Shown: positions 7,813 to 16,400, numbered from the stretch's first letter. The stretch is 64,000 nt of DNA from an uncultured Bacteroidia bacterium (GCA_902788175.1 CADAJF010000003.1:1-64000), one strand, 5' to 3'. The notes: generated by a model from the sequence alone, not told the origin. Numbers and translations are program-made.

Positions 7813-8286
7813 ATGGAATTCAGAGAATTACGACGTTTCAAACAAGCCGCTACGCTTCGGGAATGTGAGGCGGTGCTGTCATCAGCCCAGCGCGGCATCC
7901 TGGCCGTCCATGGAGAGAACGGTTATCCTTACGGGCTGCCTGTCAATTATCTGTATCTGGACGGCAAGATCTACTTCCACTGCGCCAAGGCCGGGCATAA
8001 ATTGGATGCTGTGCGCGCCAATGATAAAGTATGTTTCACGGTATTATCTGAACCAGTCAAGAATCCCGGGGAGTGGTGGAACTGCTTTACGAGCGTTATA
8101 TGCTTCGGGCGCATCTCAGAGGTAACTGATGAACCGGAAAAAGACCGTCTCCTGCGGCAGATTGGGGCCAAGTACTTCCCGGAAGGATATGACCTTGAAG
8201 GAGATATGGCAAAGAATGCCAGAAACGCACTCATTCTGGAGATTTCCATTGACCACATATCCGGGAAACACGTAAGAGAGAAATAA
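7813..8286 (+). CDS. Pyridoxamine 5'-phosphate oxidase-like flavoprotein (NimA-type)
   Basis: 157 aa with the split-barrel flavin-binding layout of Pyridox_ox_2/NimA-like proteins: an N-terminal helix (ECEAVLSSAQRGILAVHG), strands YPYGLPVNYLYLDGKIYFHCAKAGHKLDAV and a terminal ILEISIDHISGKHV. Family members bind FMN or haem, and some reduce nitroimidazoles; the substrate here is unknown. It starts 1 bp after the SMR stop and ends just before a strong terminator, so the two genes are one transcript. Confidence 0.75.
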   Translation: MEFRELRRFKQAATLRECEAVLSSAQRGILAVHGENGYPYGLPVNYLYLDGKIYFHCAKAGHKLDAVRANDKVCFTVLSEPVKNPGEWWNCFTSVICFGRISEVTDEPEKDRLLRQIGAKYFPEGYDLEGDMAKNARNALILEISIDHISGKHVREK

Positions 8287-8291
8287 CTATA

Positions 8292-8324
8292 AGCCCCGAC
8301 ATCCTAATTGCATGCCGGGGCTTT
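8292..8324 (+). terminator. Terminator of the SMR-NimA-like operon
   Basis: AGCCCCG (8292-8298) pairs with CGGGGCT (8316-8322) and is followed by TT. It lies 6 bp after the stop codon of the NimA-like gene. Confidence 0.65.
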
Positions 8325-8589
8325 GTCCGTGTGCACCAGAGCCCTCCAATGCACACCGAGGCACTCCAAAACGCCTTTCGTATGCAAAAAAAGCCCCAAA
8401 CGCACACGGAGATTAAACGAAGTGAGCCCCTTCACCCGCAAACGAAAAAAGCGCCCTGCAGGGCGCCGGCGGAGGGCGTGTCTTTGCCCTTGGACCGCGA
8501 CGACGAGCAAAGACATACTAGCCCGGGAGCCGCGGGGGTGTATGAGGGGGCAGCGCCCCCTGTATTAATGGTGCGGGGTTGTTAACTTA
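8325..8589. other. Gene-free, strongly structured intergenic DNA
   Basis: No credible protein gene. It contains several strong inverted repeats: the perfect palindrome GCGCCCTGCAGGGCGC (8451-8466), TGTCTTTGC pairing with GCAAAGACA around 8478-8515, and GGGGGCAGCGCCCCC (8546-8560). A short motif (GTGCACC or GCACACC followed by a purine-rich step and CTCCAA) recurs at about 8331-8370. It may be a repetitive element or an RNA; nothing in the sequence decides this. Confidence 0.4.
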
Positions 8590-8633
8590 TATCGAACTTT
8601 TTTGAACGATCTTGAAGCTGTGTATCTGTTTGG
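8590..8633. repeat. Imperfect direct repeat, right copy
   Basis: Partner of 7276-7319 with 9 mismatches in 44 bp. On the plus strand both copies read as related short peptides (YRTIFDDFKAAYLFG and YRTFLNDLEAVYLFG), with many differences at third codon positions. They could be decayed 3' ends of a gene rather than pure recombination sites. Confidence 0.6.
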
Positions 8634-8644
8634 TTTACAGATAT

Positions 8645-9526
8645 CTAGTATTTGATTTTAAAATAATCCAGCAAGGCTTTGTAGTTGTCCTGAGCCGTGA
8701 GGCAGGTGTCCGTTAAGAAGCCGTTGATGTGACCCCATTCGCGGAGACCGCGGTAGTAGAAAAGTTTCAGTTCCTCGGTTATAATGAAAGGGACAATTCC
8801 GTTTGAGAGGCATTCTTTGAACATAATCAATCGGCCCACACGTCCATTTCCATCCTGAAAGGGATGGATGGTCTCAAACTTCTGATGCAGGTCTATGATA
8901 TCTTCCAAAGACTTGGATGTCTTGGCATTATATTCTGCCAATAATGCCTTGATCCTGTTGTGTACCTGCTCTGGCGGACAGGTCTCCATTCCACCCACTT
9001 CGTTAGGCAGTATTTTGTATTCTCCCACATTGAACCAGGATTTTCGGCTATCTGAGGTGCCGGATTTCAGCGTCCGGTGAAGTTCTTTTATGAAACTTTC
9101 GGACAGTCGTTCATCGGCCCTTTCTATAATTAAGTCTATGCAACGGAAGTGGTTGGTGGTCTCGACGATATCATCCACATTTACACTTTCGTCCGATATG
9201 CCGATGGTATTGGTCTCAAAGATATACCTCGTCTGCTCGTGGGTAAGCCGGCTCCCCTCGATGTGATTGGAATTATAGGTGAGGTCGATTTGGGTTCGAT
9301 GGTAGATGCCACCGCGAATCTGACCTTCCTTTTCTTCCCGCAGTCTTTTCAAAAGCGGCGATACTCTGGTTTTCCCTTTTTTCGGAAGAGGGCAATCTGC
9401 CGGAATGCTCCAGGTTTTCCCCACCAGCACCGCCCCTTCCATCTTCCCTGCATTGCACCAGTTCCTCACCGTCCTCTCCGGCAGGCCGTGCAACTCGGCA
9501 TATTGACTTACAGTAACGAACTCCAT
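8645..9526 (-). CDS. Fic-domain protein with N-terminal helix-turn-helix
   Basis: 293 aa. Residues 1-45 (VSQYAELHGLPERTVRNWC) form an excisionase/MerR-like HTH. Residues 86-91 (SNHIEG) match the (S/T)xxxE(G/N) inhibitory helix, making this a class II Fic protein. The catalytic loop HPFQDGNGRVGR is at residues 221-232 with all key residues present. Such proteins transfer AMP from ATP to a hydroxyl side chain of a target protein; the target is unknown. The gene is single and is preceded by a perfect palindrome over its promoter, so autoregulation through its own HTH is likely. Confidence 0.88.
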   Translation of the reverse strand: MEFVTVSQYAELHGLPERTVRNWCNAGKMEGAVLVGKTWSIPADCPLPKKGKTRVSPLLKRLREEKEGQIRGGIYHRTQIDLTYNSNHIEGSRLTHEQTRYIFETNTIGISDESVNVDDIVETTNHFRCIDLIIERADERLSESFIKELHRTLKSGTSDSRKSWFNVGEYKILPNEVGGMETCPPEQVHNRIKALLAEYNAKTSKSLEDIIDLHQKFETIHPFQDGNGRVGRLIMFKECLSNGIVPFIITEELKLFYYRGLREWGHINGFLTDTCLTAQDNYKALLDYFKIKY

Positions 9527-9590
9527 ATCGGCAAAATAACACTTATTCTACCTGCAAATATAACAAAACTTGCCGATATCGGCAAGTTTT
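9525..9590 (-). promoter_or_regulatory. Fic promoter with a perfect 26-bp operator palindrome
   Basis: On the minus strand the -33 CTTG (9583-9586) and -7 TATATTTG (9555-9562) are separated by 20 bp. A perfect inverted repeat with half-site AAAACTTGCCGAT spans 9565-9590 and covers the -33 element and most of the spacer. A third partial half-site, ATATCGGCAA, lies at 9525-9534 over the start codon. This layout fits repression by a dimeric DNA-binding protein, with the Fic HTH as the obvious candidate. Confidence 0.7.
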
Positions 9591-9712
9591 AATAAAAGTG
9601 TAGGGTCATAATCGATTGAGGGCGAGGATAATGATATGTCATATCGGTACTTGGCGAGATAATTAATTCACACATAATTGCATATAAAAATATAATAAAT
9701 ATAATATATCGC

Positions 9713-9743
9713 TTGTTTTATTCGTTTTAAAAATATATCTTTG
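9713..9743 (+). promoter_or_regulatory. Promoter of the HARE-HTH operon
   Basis: TTG at 9713-9715 (CTTG from 9712), a 20-bp spacer and TATCTTTG at 9736-9743. The leader is about 24 nt. The region 9600-9735 between this promoter and the Fic operator is very AT-rich and contains the inverted repeat GATATGTCATATC near 9631-9643. Confidence 0.65.
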
Positions 9744-9772
9744 TGCAAGATTTAAAAATTATTGAAATTAAT

Positions 9773-10477
9773 ATGGCCACTCCAAAACAAGTTGCATCTT
9801 CCATTAAAGAAATCATAAAACACAAATATGGGAATTTAAATACGTATGCCGCAGAAAAGAACATTACGCCCACCCAATTGTACTCGCTGCTCAATGGCAA
9901 GGAATACCTCTCCTTGTTCTCTGCTGTTCGATTCAGTGCTGATTTTGACATAAACATTGATTATTGTACAAAAGGAAAGCTTCCCATTTTCAGCCCAGAG
10001 CACGACTATAATCTACTGCTTGATGCGGCTACGGAGTTTTATTTTGCCGTGAGGGACGAAGACAAAGCCAGTGAAGAATATGAAAGTAAGTATGATGACC
10101 TATCTCCAGAAGACCAAAACCAATTCAAGAAAGTGTTGGAAAAACTGCGTATCGACAAGGCAAAAGCCGGATGCGTGCTTGTCGATTTGCTAAACGCAGG
10201 TTGGGATGAAGAGAATCCAAATGAAAATATCGAAAAACCCATAATACCCAAAAGTTCCATGAAACTGCACGAAGCCATCCAGGAAGTAATCCGCGAAAGT
10301 GGAAAAGCCCTGACATTCACAGAAATTGCAAAGCAAATCAACGCACAGAAACTCTATACCCGAAAAGACGGCCAGCCCGTCCCTGCAAGCCAAATATCTG
10401 CGAGGGTGAAGAATTATCCACAGTTGTTTCTCGTAAACAACGAAAGCAGCCCTAAATCTGTATCACTCAATTATTAA
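9773..10477 (+). CDS. XRE-like HTH plus HARE-HTH protein
   Basis: 234 aa from ATG 9773; the frame opens 30 bp earlier, but that GTG is part of the -7 box. Residues about 8-68 look like an XRE-type HTH (YAAEKNITPTQLYSLLNGKE). Residues about 164-222 match the HARE-HTH fold: LHEAIQEVIRESGKALTFTE, then LYTRKDGQPVPASQISARV and NYPQLF. The middle is acidic and helical. HARE-HTH domains occur in restriction endonucleases, RNA polymerase delta and chromatin proteins, and have been proposed to sense DNA modification. Here it heads an operon with a DNA glycosylase. No catalytic domain is visible. Codon use is clearly more AT-rich than in the flanking genes. Confidence 0.8.
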   Translation: MATPKQVASSIKEIIKHKYGNLNTYAAEKNITPTQLYSLLNGKEYLSLFSAVRFSADFDINIDYCTKGKLPIFSPEHDYNLLLDAATEFYFAVRDEDKASEEYESKYDDLSPEDQNQFKKVLEKLRIDKAKAGCVLVDLLNAGWDEENPNENIEKPIIPKSSMKLHEAIQEVIRESGKALTFTEIAKQINAQKLYTRKDGQPVPASQISARVKNYPQLFLVNNESSPKSVSLNY

Positions 10478-10497
10478 CTATTTAAAAATAAATGATT

Positions 10498-10755
10498 ATG
10501 ACTATCACGGAAATCCGTAACAAAGTTTTCTCTGTCCTTGACTCAAGAAACTTGGCCGCCCCTTCCATAAGGAAGAACGCATTAAACCATGTATTGGATT
10601 ATGTCAAAACGTCTAATTATTTCAGTAATGGAGAATTGATTCTGCCACAAGATAAGAATCAGCTCAAACGAGATTATGAAACCCACAAGGGGACAAAATT
10701 GAACGATGCAGAAAGTAGTGTTATAAATGAGATGTATAAGCAATATGGACTATAA
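10498..10755 (+). CDS. Unknown 85-residue protein
   Basis: 85 aa from ATG 10498; an ATG two codons upstream at 10492 is also possible. Mostly helical and charged (KNALNHVLDYVKTSNYFSNG, DKNQLKRDYETHKGTKL), no signal peptide, no recognised domain. It follows the HARE-HTH gene by about 20 bp and overlaps the start of the DNA glycosylase gene by 11 bp, so the three are probably cotranscribed. Composition is AT-rich like its neighbours. Confidence 0.6.
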   Translation: MTITEIRNKVFSVLDSRNLAAPSIRKNALNHVLDYVKTSNYFSNGELILPQDKNQLKRDYETHKGTKLNDAESSVINEMYKQYGL

Positions 10756-11239
10756 GAAAGGATTACAACCAGTTATCGGCTCTAATCCCAGAATCCTCAT
10801 CCTTGGTACTCTCCCTGGAGATGAATCCCTGAGGAAGCAGGAATATTACGGCAATCCAAGAAATATGTTCTGGAAGGTGATGAGTGGCATTCTTGAAGAA
10901 CCGGCGCCGATGCAATATGCGGAAAAGGTGGAGTATCTGAAACGTCATGGAATTGCATTATGGGATGTCCTGAATGCGGCTGATAGAGAGGGAAGCCTGG
11001 ATTCAAATATACGTAATGAAGAGTTCAATGACATTGAAGGTTTGATTACAGGGCACCCTTCTATCGAAGTCATTGCCACGAATGGTGGCAAGGCAGAAAA
11101 GTCTTTCAGGAAATATCTCCGCAGGCATCCATCCCTTACTGGCATTCGAATATGTTGCTGTACAAGTACGAGTTCGATGAGCCTTTGCTCCGGATGGACT
11201 TTAGAGAGGCTTATCGAACAGTGGCGTGAAATCTTTTAG
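10745..11239 (+). CDS. DNA glycosylase of the uracil-DNA glycosylase superfamily (hypoxanthine-type)
   Basis: 164 aa. The N-terminal block GLQPVIGSNPRILILGTLPGDESL, then KQEYYGNPRNMFW (residues about 31-43), matches the TIGR04274-type DNA-deoxyinosine/hypoxanthine glycosylases. These remove deaminated bases from DNA to start base-excision repair. The C-terminal motif normally written PSTSPAN appears here as CTSTSSMS, so the proline is replaced but the frame is intact to the usual LERLIEQW ending. ATG 10745 puts the conserved GxxPV block at the expected place; an alternative start is 10727. It overlaps the preceding gene. Confidence 0.8.
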   Translation: MDYKKGLQPVIGSNPRILILGTLPGDESLRKQEYYGNPRNMFWKVMSGILEEPAPMQYAEKVEYLKRHGIALWDVLNAADREGSLDSNIRNEEFNDIEGLITGHPSIEVIATNGGKAEKSFRKYLRRHPSLTGIRICCCTSTSSMSLCSGWTLERLIEQWREIF

Positions 11240-11242
11240 CCT

Positions 11243-11626
11243 ATGAAACGTCAAGATCGGAGTAAACAACTGGAAGAAGAAACATTAATCGAAAAGTTGA
11301 AAGGCATCGGTCTTATCGGCATTCCGCTTTGGATTATTATATTCTTTTTCTGCTGCGTAGGCATCAGTGAATGTCAGGACAGGCATGAAAAGAACCTTCC
11401 GACGCCTCCACCTTATAGGCCGGAAGAAATCAATAATAGTCGCTTCCGAGAACAGACGACTACCAGTACAAAGCGTCCTGTTATGTCTCCTAAAAGTAAA
11501 GAGAATAAGTTGATAGACGAACTGTATAAAGAGGATTATTATGACTACTCAGATTATTATGACGGTCTTGACGGAGAGTTCTCTGATATTGATTACAACG
11601 ATGTGAGGGATTATTTCGAGGATTAG
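11243..11626 (+). CDS. Single-pass membrane protein with acidic tail
   Basis: 127 aa. A charged N-terminus is followed by one membrane helix (about residues 22-43, LIGIPLWIIIFFFCCVGI), a proline-rich linker and a tail dominated by Asp, Glu and Tyr (DYYDYSDYYDGLDGEF). Not recognised. It starts 3 bp after the glycosylase stop and shares its AT-rich composition, so it is the last gene of the operon. The tail could interact with a basic partner; that is inference. Confidence 0.6.
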   Translation: MKRQDRSKQLEEETLIEKLKGIGLIGIPLWIIIFFFCCVGISECQDRHEKNLPTPPPYRPEEINNSRFREQTTTSTKRPVMSPKSKENKLIDELYKEDYYDYSDYYDGLDGEFSDIDYNDVRDYFED

Positions 11627-11814
11627 TGTTATAGAGATAATAAACACTTTGGAGCGAAGCGATTGAGCCGAAGGCGAACAGGCGGCTTCTGCCGCCAGCC
11701 CCTCTCCCGAGGAGAGGGGGGGAGGGGTGAGGGTAACGTGGGGAATACGGGCGGAACGCCCGGAGTCCCTTCGCCCAGGCACGCGAAAAGCCGGCCCGAA
11801 AAGGCCGGCTCGCG
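11627..11814. other. Intergenic DNA with hairpins
   Basis: No gene seen. It contains GGCGGC-TTCT-GCCGCC (about 11681-11696), a CCCCTCTC/GAGAGGGG hairpin (about 11698-11719) and the tRNA terminator. The composition switches here from the AT-rich operon back to the GC-rich chromosome. Confidence 0.5.
11785..11811 (-). terminator. Terminator of tRNA-Leu
   Basis: AGCCGGCC (11789-11796) pairs with GGCCGGCT (11803-11810) around a 6-nt loop, and a short T tract follows on the minus strand. The outer bases ACGCGA and TCGCGT (about 11781-11816) extend the symmetry. Confidence 0.55.
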
Positions 11815-11896
11815 TGCGGGTGAAGGGACTCGAACCCATACGCCGTAAGGCACCAGATCCTAAGTCTGGGTTGTCTACCAATTCCAACACACCCGC
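11815..11896 (-). tRNA. tRNA-Leu (anticodon UAG)
   Basis: 82 nt. Acceptor strands GCGGGTG and CACCCGC plus discriminator A; the anticodon stem CCAGA/TCTGG encloses CTTAGGA, giving anticodon TAG. A variable arm of the class II type (GTGCCTTACGGCGT) and the T-arm GGGTTCGAGTCCC are present. CCA is not encoded. A TACCTTTG box lies at 11908-11915 on the minus strand. Confidence 0.95.
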
Positions 11897-11907
11897 GTTT
11901 GGGTTTG

Positions 11908-11936
11908 CAAAGGTACGAAAAAAATTCATATATTTG
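11908..11936. promoter_or_regulatory. Divergent -7 boxes of tRNA-Leu and the ECF sigma gene
   Basis: TACCTTTG on the minus strand (11908-11915) serves the tRNA, and TATATTTG on the plus strand (11929-11936) serves the sigma gene. Only 13 bp separate them, so each promoter's upstream element overlaps the other promoter and occupancy may be mutually exclusive. Confidence 0.55.
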
Positions 11937-11960
11937 CAGGAACCGGGATACCTTGCAACA

Positions 11961-12488
11961 ATGGACGAGACCAAGTTAATAGAAGGGCTCAAACGGGGTG
12001 ACTATACCAGCTACGAAACCCTGTTCAGCCTCTATTACGTCCGTTTCGTGAATTTCGCAGACAAACTCATCGGCGACCGCCATGCCTCCAAGGACCTGGT
12101 GCAGGAGGCTTTCATGAAAGTCTGGCTCAACCGGGAAAAGCTGGATGCGTCGCTCTCTATGGGCAATTACCTGTATGTGCTGGTCAAGCGCGCAGTCCTC
12201 AATTTCCTTAGGGACCGCCGATACGCGGAAACACTGGTAAATCAGCACCATGAGCATCTGGCCCAGGTTGCCGCTCCGGACACTCCCGCAGAAGCCCGTG
12301 ACATGCTGCGCCGCATCCAGGACTGCGTGGAACAGATGCCACCCCAGCGCAGGAGAGTCTTTCTGATGAGCCGTCGTGAAGCATTGACCAACAAGGAGAT
12401 AGCCAGCAAGCTTTCCCTCTCGGAGAAGACAGTGGAGCGCCATATCACACTGGCTCTTTCGGAACTTAGAAAAAAATACTCTTCCTGA
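11961..12488 (+). CDS. ECF RNA polymerase sigma factor of the PUL
   Basis: 175 aa, the usual size for a FecI-type sigma. Region 2 is LFSLYYVRFVNFADKLIGD with DLVQEAFMKVWLNR; region 4 (about 115-170) holds the HTH NKEIASKLSLSEKTVERHI. It directs RNA polymerase to the downstream susCD operon once released by the FecR protein encoded next. ATG 11961 sits 24 bp after a TATATTTG box. A longer frame reading through the tRNA is not credible. Confidence 0.92.
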   Translation: MDETKLIEGLKRGDYTSYETLFSLYYVRFVNFADKLIGDRHASKDLVQEAFMKVWLNREKLDASLSMGNYLYVLVKRAVLNFLRDRRYAETLVNQHHEHLAQVAAPDTPAEARDMLRRIQDCVEQMPPQRRRVFLMSRREALTNKEIASKLSLSEKTVERHITLALSELRKKYSS

Positions 12489-12535
12489 TTGGGGGTTGCG
12501 GCTTCCCTGCGTGTTCTTAAAGTAAGAATACGCCA

Positions 12536-13465
12536 ATGCCTAATAACAATCATACAGACTTCCAGCGCTTCCTGCTGGACAATGAACAGAATCCGGAAAC
12601 GGACATCATTCTCATGAAGATGCTGGAAGACTCAGCATCTGAGGACCCTGTGCTTGAAAAAGAGGGTTTCCAAACTTTTGCCCTCCGTTCCGGCCTGGCC
12701 CGCAGGCAGCGTTTCCAGCGTTGGAGCCGCCAGCTTGTAGGAATAGCCGCAGCACTTTTCATCCCTGCCGCCATACTGTCATTCTGGGCCCTTCGCAAAG
12801 CGTCGGATGCCCAGGTAAGCTGGATTCAGGTGGGAACAAGCTATTCGGAAACCCGCAGCATAGATTTGCCGGACGGAAGCACCGTCCTTCTTCAACCCTG
12901 CAGCCGCCTGTATTATCCGGAACGTTTTTCCGGCCCGGAGCGGAAGGTGATGCTAAGCGGAGAAGCCTACCTTACCGTTGCCAAGGATGAGCGCAAACAC
13001 TTCATAGTCAGCGCCGGAGGGGTGGATGTAAAGGTTCGCGGCACCCGCTTCCACGTGAGCTCCTTCCCTGAAAGCCCGGAAGAGGAAGTGGCCCTGCTGG
13101 AGGGTTCCGTGGAGGTGCGTATGCAGGGACAGCGGGGGTCCATCCTCTTAGTCCCCGGCGAACTTCTCAAGTATGACAGGCAGGCAGGGCGGGTGGAAAA
13201 ACGCCGCTTCGCCGCCAATTACTATGAAGAGGTGCTCCAGGCAGGCGGCCTCCAGTTCAACAACGAGAAACTGGCCGACATTGCCGCCCTCCTTACCCGG
13301 CATTTCGGGGTGAGGATAGTCATCGAAGACCAGGAGCTCTCGTCGGAACGCTACTATGCCTCCTTCATCAACGGAGAGGACGTGGACCAGATTCTGGCAG
13401 CCCTCAATACCGGGAACCATTTCCGTATCAGCAAAAAGAATGACATATACTATATAAGCCGATGA
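12536..13465 (+). CDS. FecR-family anti-sigma factor
   Basis: 309 aa. An N-terminal cytoplasmic region (about 1-68) binds the sigma factor, then one membrane helix (LVGIAAALFIPAAILSFW, about 69-86), a periplasmic FecR domain (SIDLPDGSTVLLQPCSRLYY, VKVRGTRFHVSSF) and a C-terminal DUF4974-like domain (LQFNNEKLADIAALLTRHFG) that contacts the SusC signalling domain. It lies 47 bp after the sigma gene and overlaps susC by 4 bp. This is the standard trans-envelope switch: substrate at SusC releases the sigma factor. Confidence 0.92.
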   Translation: MPNNNHTDFQRFLLDNEQNPETDIILMKMLEDSASEDPVLEKEGFQTFALRSGLARRQRFQRWSRQLVGIAAALFIPAAILSFWALRKASDAQVSWIQVGTSYSETRSIDLPDGSTVLLQPCSRLYYPERFSGPERKVMLSGEAYLTVAKDERKHFIVSAGGVDVKVRGTRFHVSSFPESPEEEVALLEGSVEVRMQGQRGSILLVPGELLKYDRQAGRVEKRRFAANYYEEVLQAGGLQFNNEKLADIAALLTRHFGVRIVIEDQELSSERYYASFINGEDVDQILAALNTGNHFRISKKNDIYYISR

Positions 13466-16400
13466 GCGTTACAAACCGATTAATCCGGGCCTTTGCCTGC
13501 CTGGCCCTGCTGTTTCTCCCCGGCCTTTTGAGCGGGCAGGAGATAAGCCTCAACCTGCGCTCAGTCCCCGTGAGCAAGGCGCTTACCGAAATTCAGAAGG
13601 CCTCCGGCTATTCCATCGTGGTAAAGTCGGACGACCTTGACCTGACCCGCCTGGTGACCCTCTCCATTGAAAACGAGAGCGTTTCGTCGGCCATCAGCCG
13701 TGTATTTGCTCCCCAGCAGGTGGAAATAAGCGTCAGCGGCAAGAATATCTCCGTGAGCCGGAAAGTGTCCAAAACGCCTTCGGCCCAAAACCAGGACCCG
13801 CCTAAGGTACGGGGCGTTGTCCGCGACGAGAGCGGCGAACCTCTTTTGAGCGCAGCCGTGCAGATCAAGGGGAAGAGCACCTCGGGCGTAGTGACGGACA
13901 TGGACGGCGCCTTCGAAATTGAAGCCTCCGCCGCAGACGTACTGGTATTCACCTACATAGGCTACAAGTCGCTGGAGCTTCCCGTCAGGGGACGCAGGCA
14001 GATGGATGTAGTCATGGAGGCCGACAATGAGTTTCTCGATGCCATTGTGGTGGTAGGATACGGCGTCCAGAAAAAGGGGACGCTTACAGGCAGCGTCGCG
14101 TCCATCAACCAGAAAGATTTGAAGCAGGCGCCCGTGGACAACATCAACAACCTGCTGGGCGGTAAACTGCCTGGCCTGGTTTCCAGGCAGACTACCGGCC
14201 TCCCCGGAGAGAACGAAGCCAGCATCTACATACGCGGTATCTCCACAACGGGAACCTCTACTCCGCTGGTGCTGGTGGACGGGGTGGAACGGGACTTCTC
14301 CAACCTGGACCCCAGCGAGATTGCCGATATCACCATCCTCAAGGACGCCGCCTCTGCGGCCGTGTACGGCGTTAAAGGCGCCAACGGCGTTATCCTGGTA
14401 ACCACCCGGCGCGGCGATGACGCCAAGCCCACCCTCACCTACAACGGCGCAGTCACTTTCTCGGCCAACGCAGACATGCTGGACCTTCTGGACGGCCCGG
14501 AGTATGTTTACTGGCACAACCTGGCAACGGACCTGGACGGCGTGGCGCGTGAGTACAACGATATCCAGGCCGGCTATGTGGCATCCGGCGGAGACCCGCA
14601 GGGAATCTTTGGGAATACGGATTGGAAAAGCCTGATATTCAAAACTTTTGCCTTCGGCCACAACCACAACCTCAGTATCACCGGCGGTAACCGGACGGCC
14701 AGGTATTTCCTGGGCGGGAACCTGCTCAACCAGGACGGTATCATAGACAACGTCTGGTTCAAGCGCTACAACCTGCGCTCCAACGTGGATGTGAACCTGA
14801 CAGAAGACCTCACCCTCAAGTTCGACCTCTCCGGCCGCATAGAGCAGCGCCACCAGCCAGGTGTGTCGGCCGGCAGCAGCGACCCCACGGCATCGCTTGA
14901 CAACGGCGGGGCAGAATACGGTTACAAGAATATCGTCTTTTACACCATATCGGCCAGGCCTACCACCCGTCCGCAGCTTCCGGACGGGCAGTATATCGGC
15001 TATATGAATCCCCTGATTGCCAGGGACCAGTCCGGCTTCAACGACAAGCAGGCGTACTATGTACAGTCCTCTGCCAGCCTGGAATACAGGTTTGCCCGGA
15101 TAAAAGGCCTTACGGCGCGCGCCATGGCCAGTTACGATATCCGCAGCATCCTCCAGAAGCACATGCTCCTGCCCTGTTCGCAGGTGACGCCCCAATACGG
15201 CAGCTCGGACGGCAAGGGCGGCGTCATACTGACTCCGGGCAATTCCCCCCACTTGTCATCCGGCATCAATTCCCTCACGGAAACCCAGTCCCTGCTGACC
15301 CGTTACACCGTGCAGGCGCAGCTCAACTATAACCGGACCTTTGCCCGTCACGAGATAGGCTCGGATGTGGTATGGGAGCAGAGCGGCACCCAGCTTCGCA
15401 CCTTCTCCGCCTCGCGCCAGAATTTTGTGATTACGGAAATAGCGGATCTGGATTTTGGCGGCGAGATTACCCCCAACTCTTCCAAGGGAAACCACTCGCT
15501 CACAGGCCGCCAGGGTTTGCTGCTCAGGGGCAATTATGCTTTTGACCAGCGCTATCTTCTGCAGGCCTCCGTCCGCATGGACTGGTCGGCCAAGTTTGCC
15601 AAATCCCATCGGCTGGGCGTTTTCCCTGCCGTATCGGCCGGCTGGCGTATCTCGGAGGAGGCCTTCATGGCCCCCGCCCGCCGTTTTCTGGACAACCTTA
15701 AGCTCCGGGCGTCCTGGGGTATGCTGGGCAATGACGCCATCTCCGACTTCCTATACGTCCAGGGCGTAGGGCTTACCAAAGACCCCGACGTAGTCATAGG
15801 CGGCACGGCCCAGAAGAGCATTTATACCACCTCCATTCCCAACAGCGACATCACCTGGGAAACCACCTCTACGGTGAACGCCGGCTTGGATCTGTCCCTC
15901 TGGAAGGGGAAACTCACCTTTGAGGGAGACGTCTTCTACAAGGTCACGCGTGACATCCTCCAGTCCCGTGCCGGGGAGTTTCCGCCTTCTATCGGCGGGA
16001 ATTATTCCGCAATTGTCAACAAGGGTATTGTGGATGTGCGGGGCTTTGAGCTGGTGCTGGGCCACAGGAACCGGGTAGGGGAGCTCTCCTACAGCATTTC
16101 CTCCAATCTCACCTATGCGGCCAACCGTTATGTGAGCACCAACGACAGCGACAACATCCCTTCCTATCAAAGCAAGGTGGGACAACCGCTGGGTGCGGTC
16201 CTGGGTTATGTGTCGGAGGGTCTGTTCCAGACGGAAGAGGAGTTGCGCTCGTCGCCCAAAACCAGTGATGCGGTACGCCTTGGAGACATCAAGTACAAGG
16301 ACCTTAACGGCGACGGCAAAATCACCACCGACGACCGTACCTGGATTGCAGGCGCCCAGCTTCCCAAGATTATGTTCGGCACGCACCTGGACTTCTCCTG

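Noticed and set aside
8308..8585. Two overlapping open frames of 84-86 codons on the plus strand
   Set aside because: They run across strong palindromes, are Arg/Pro-rich, have no ribosome-binding site or family features, and conflict with each other.
11100..11239. Frameshift in the DNA glycosylase C-terminus
   Set aside because: The odd CTSTSSMS motif is followed in the same frame by the expected LERLIEQW ending, so the frame is intact.
11727..11960. N-terminal extension of the ECF sigma gene
   Set aside because: It would translate through tRNA-Leu and its terminator; the promoter and family length support ATG 11961.
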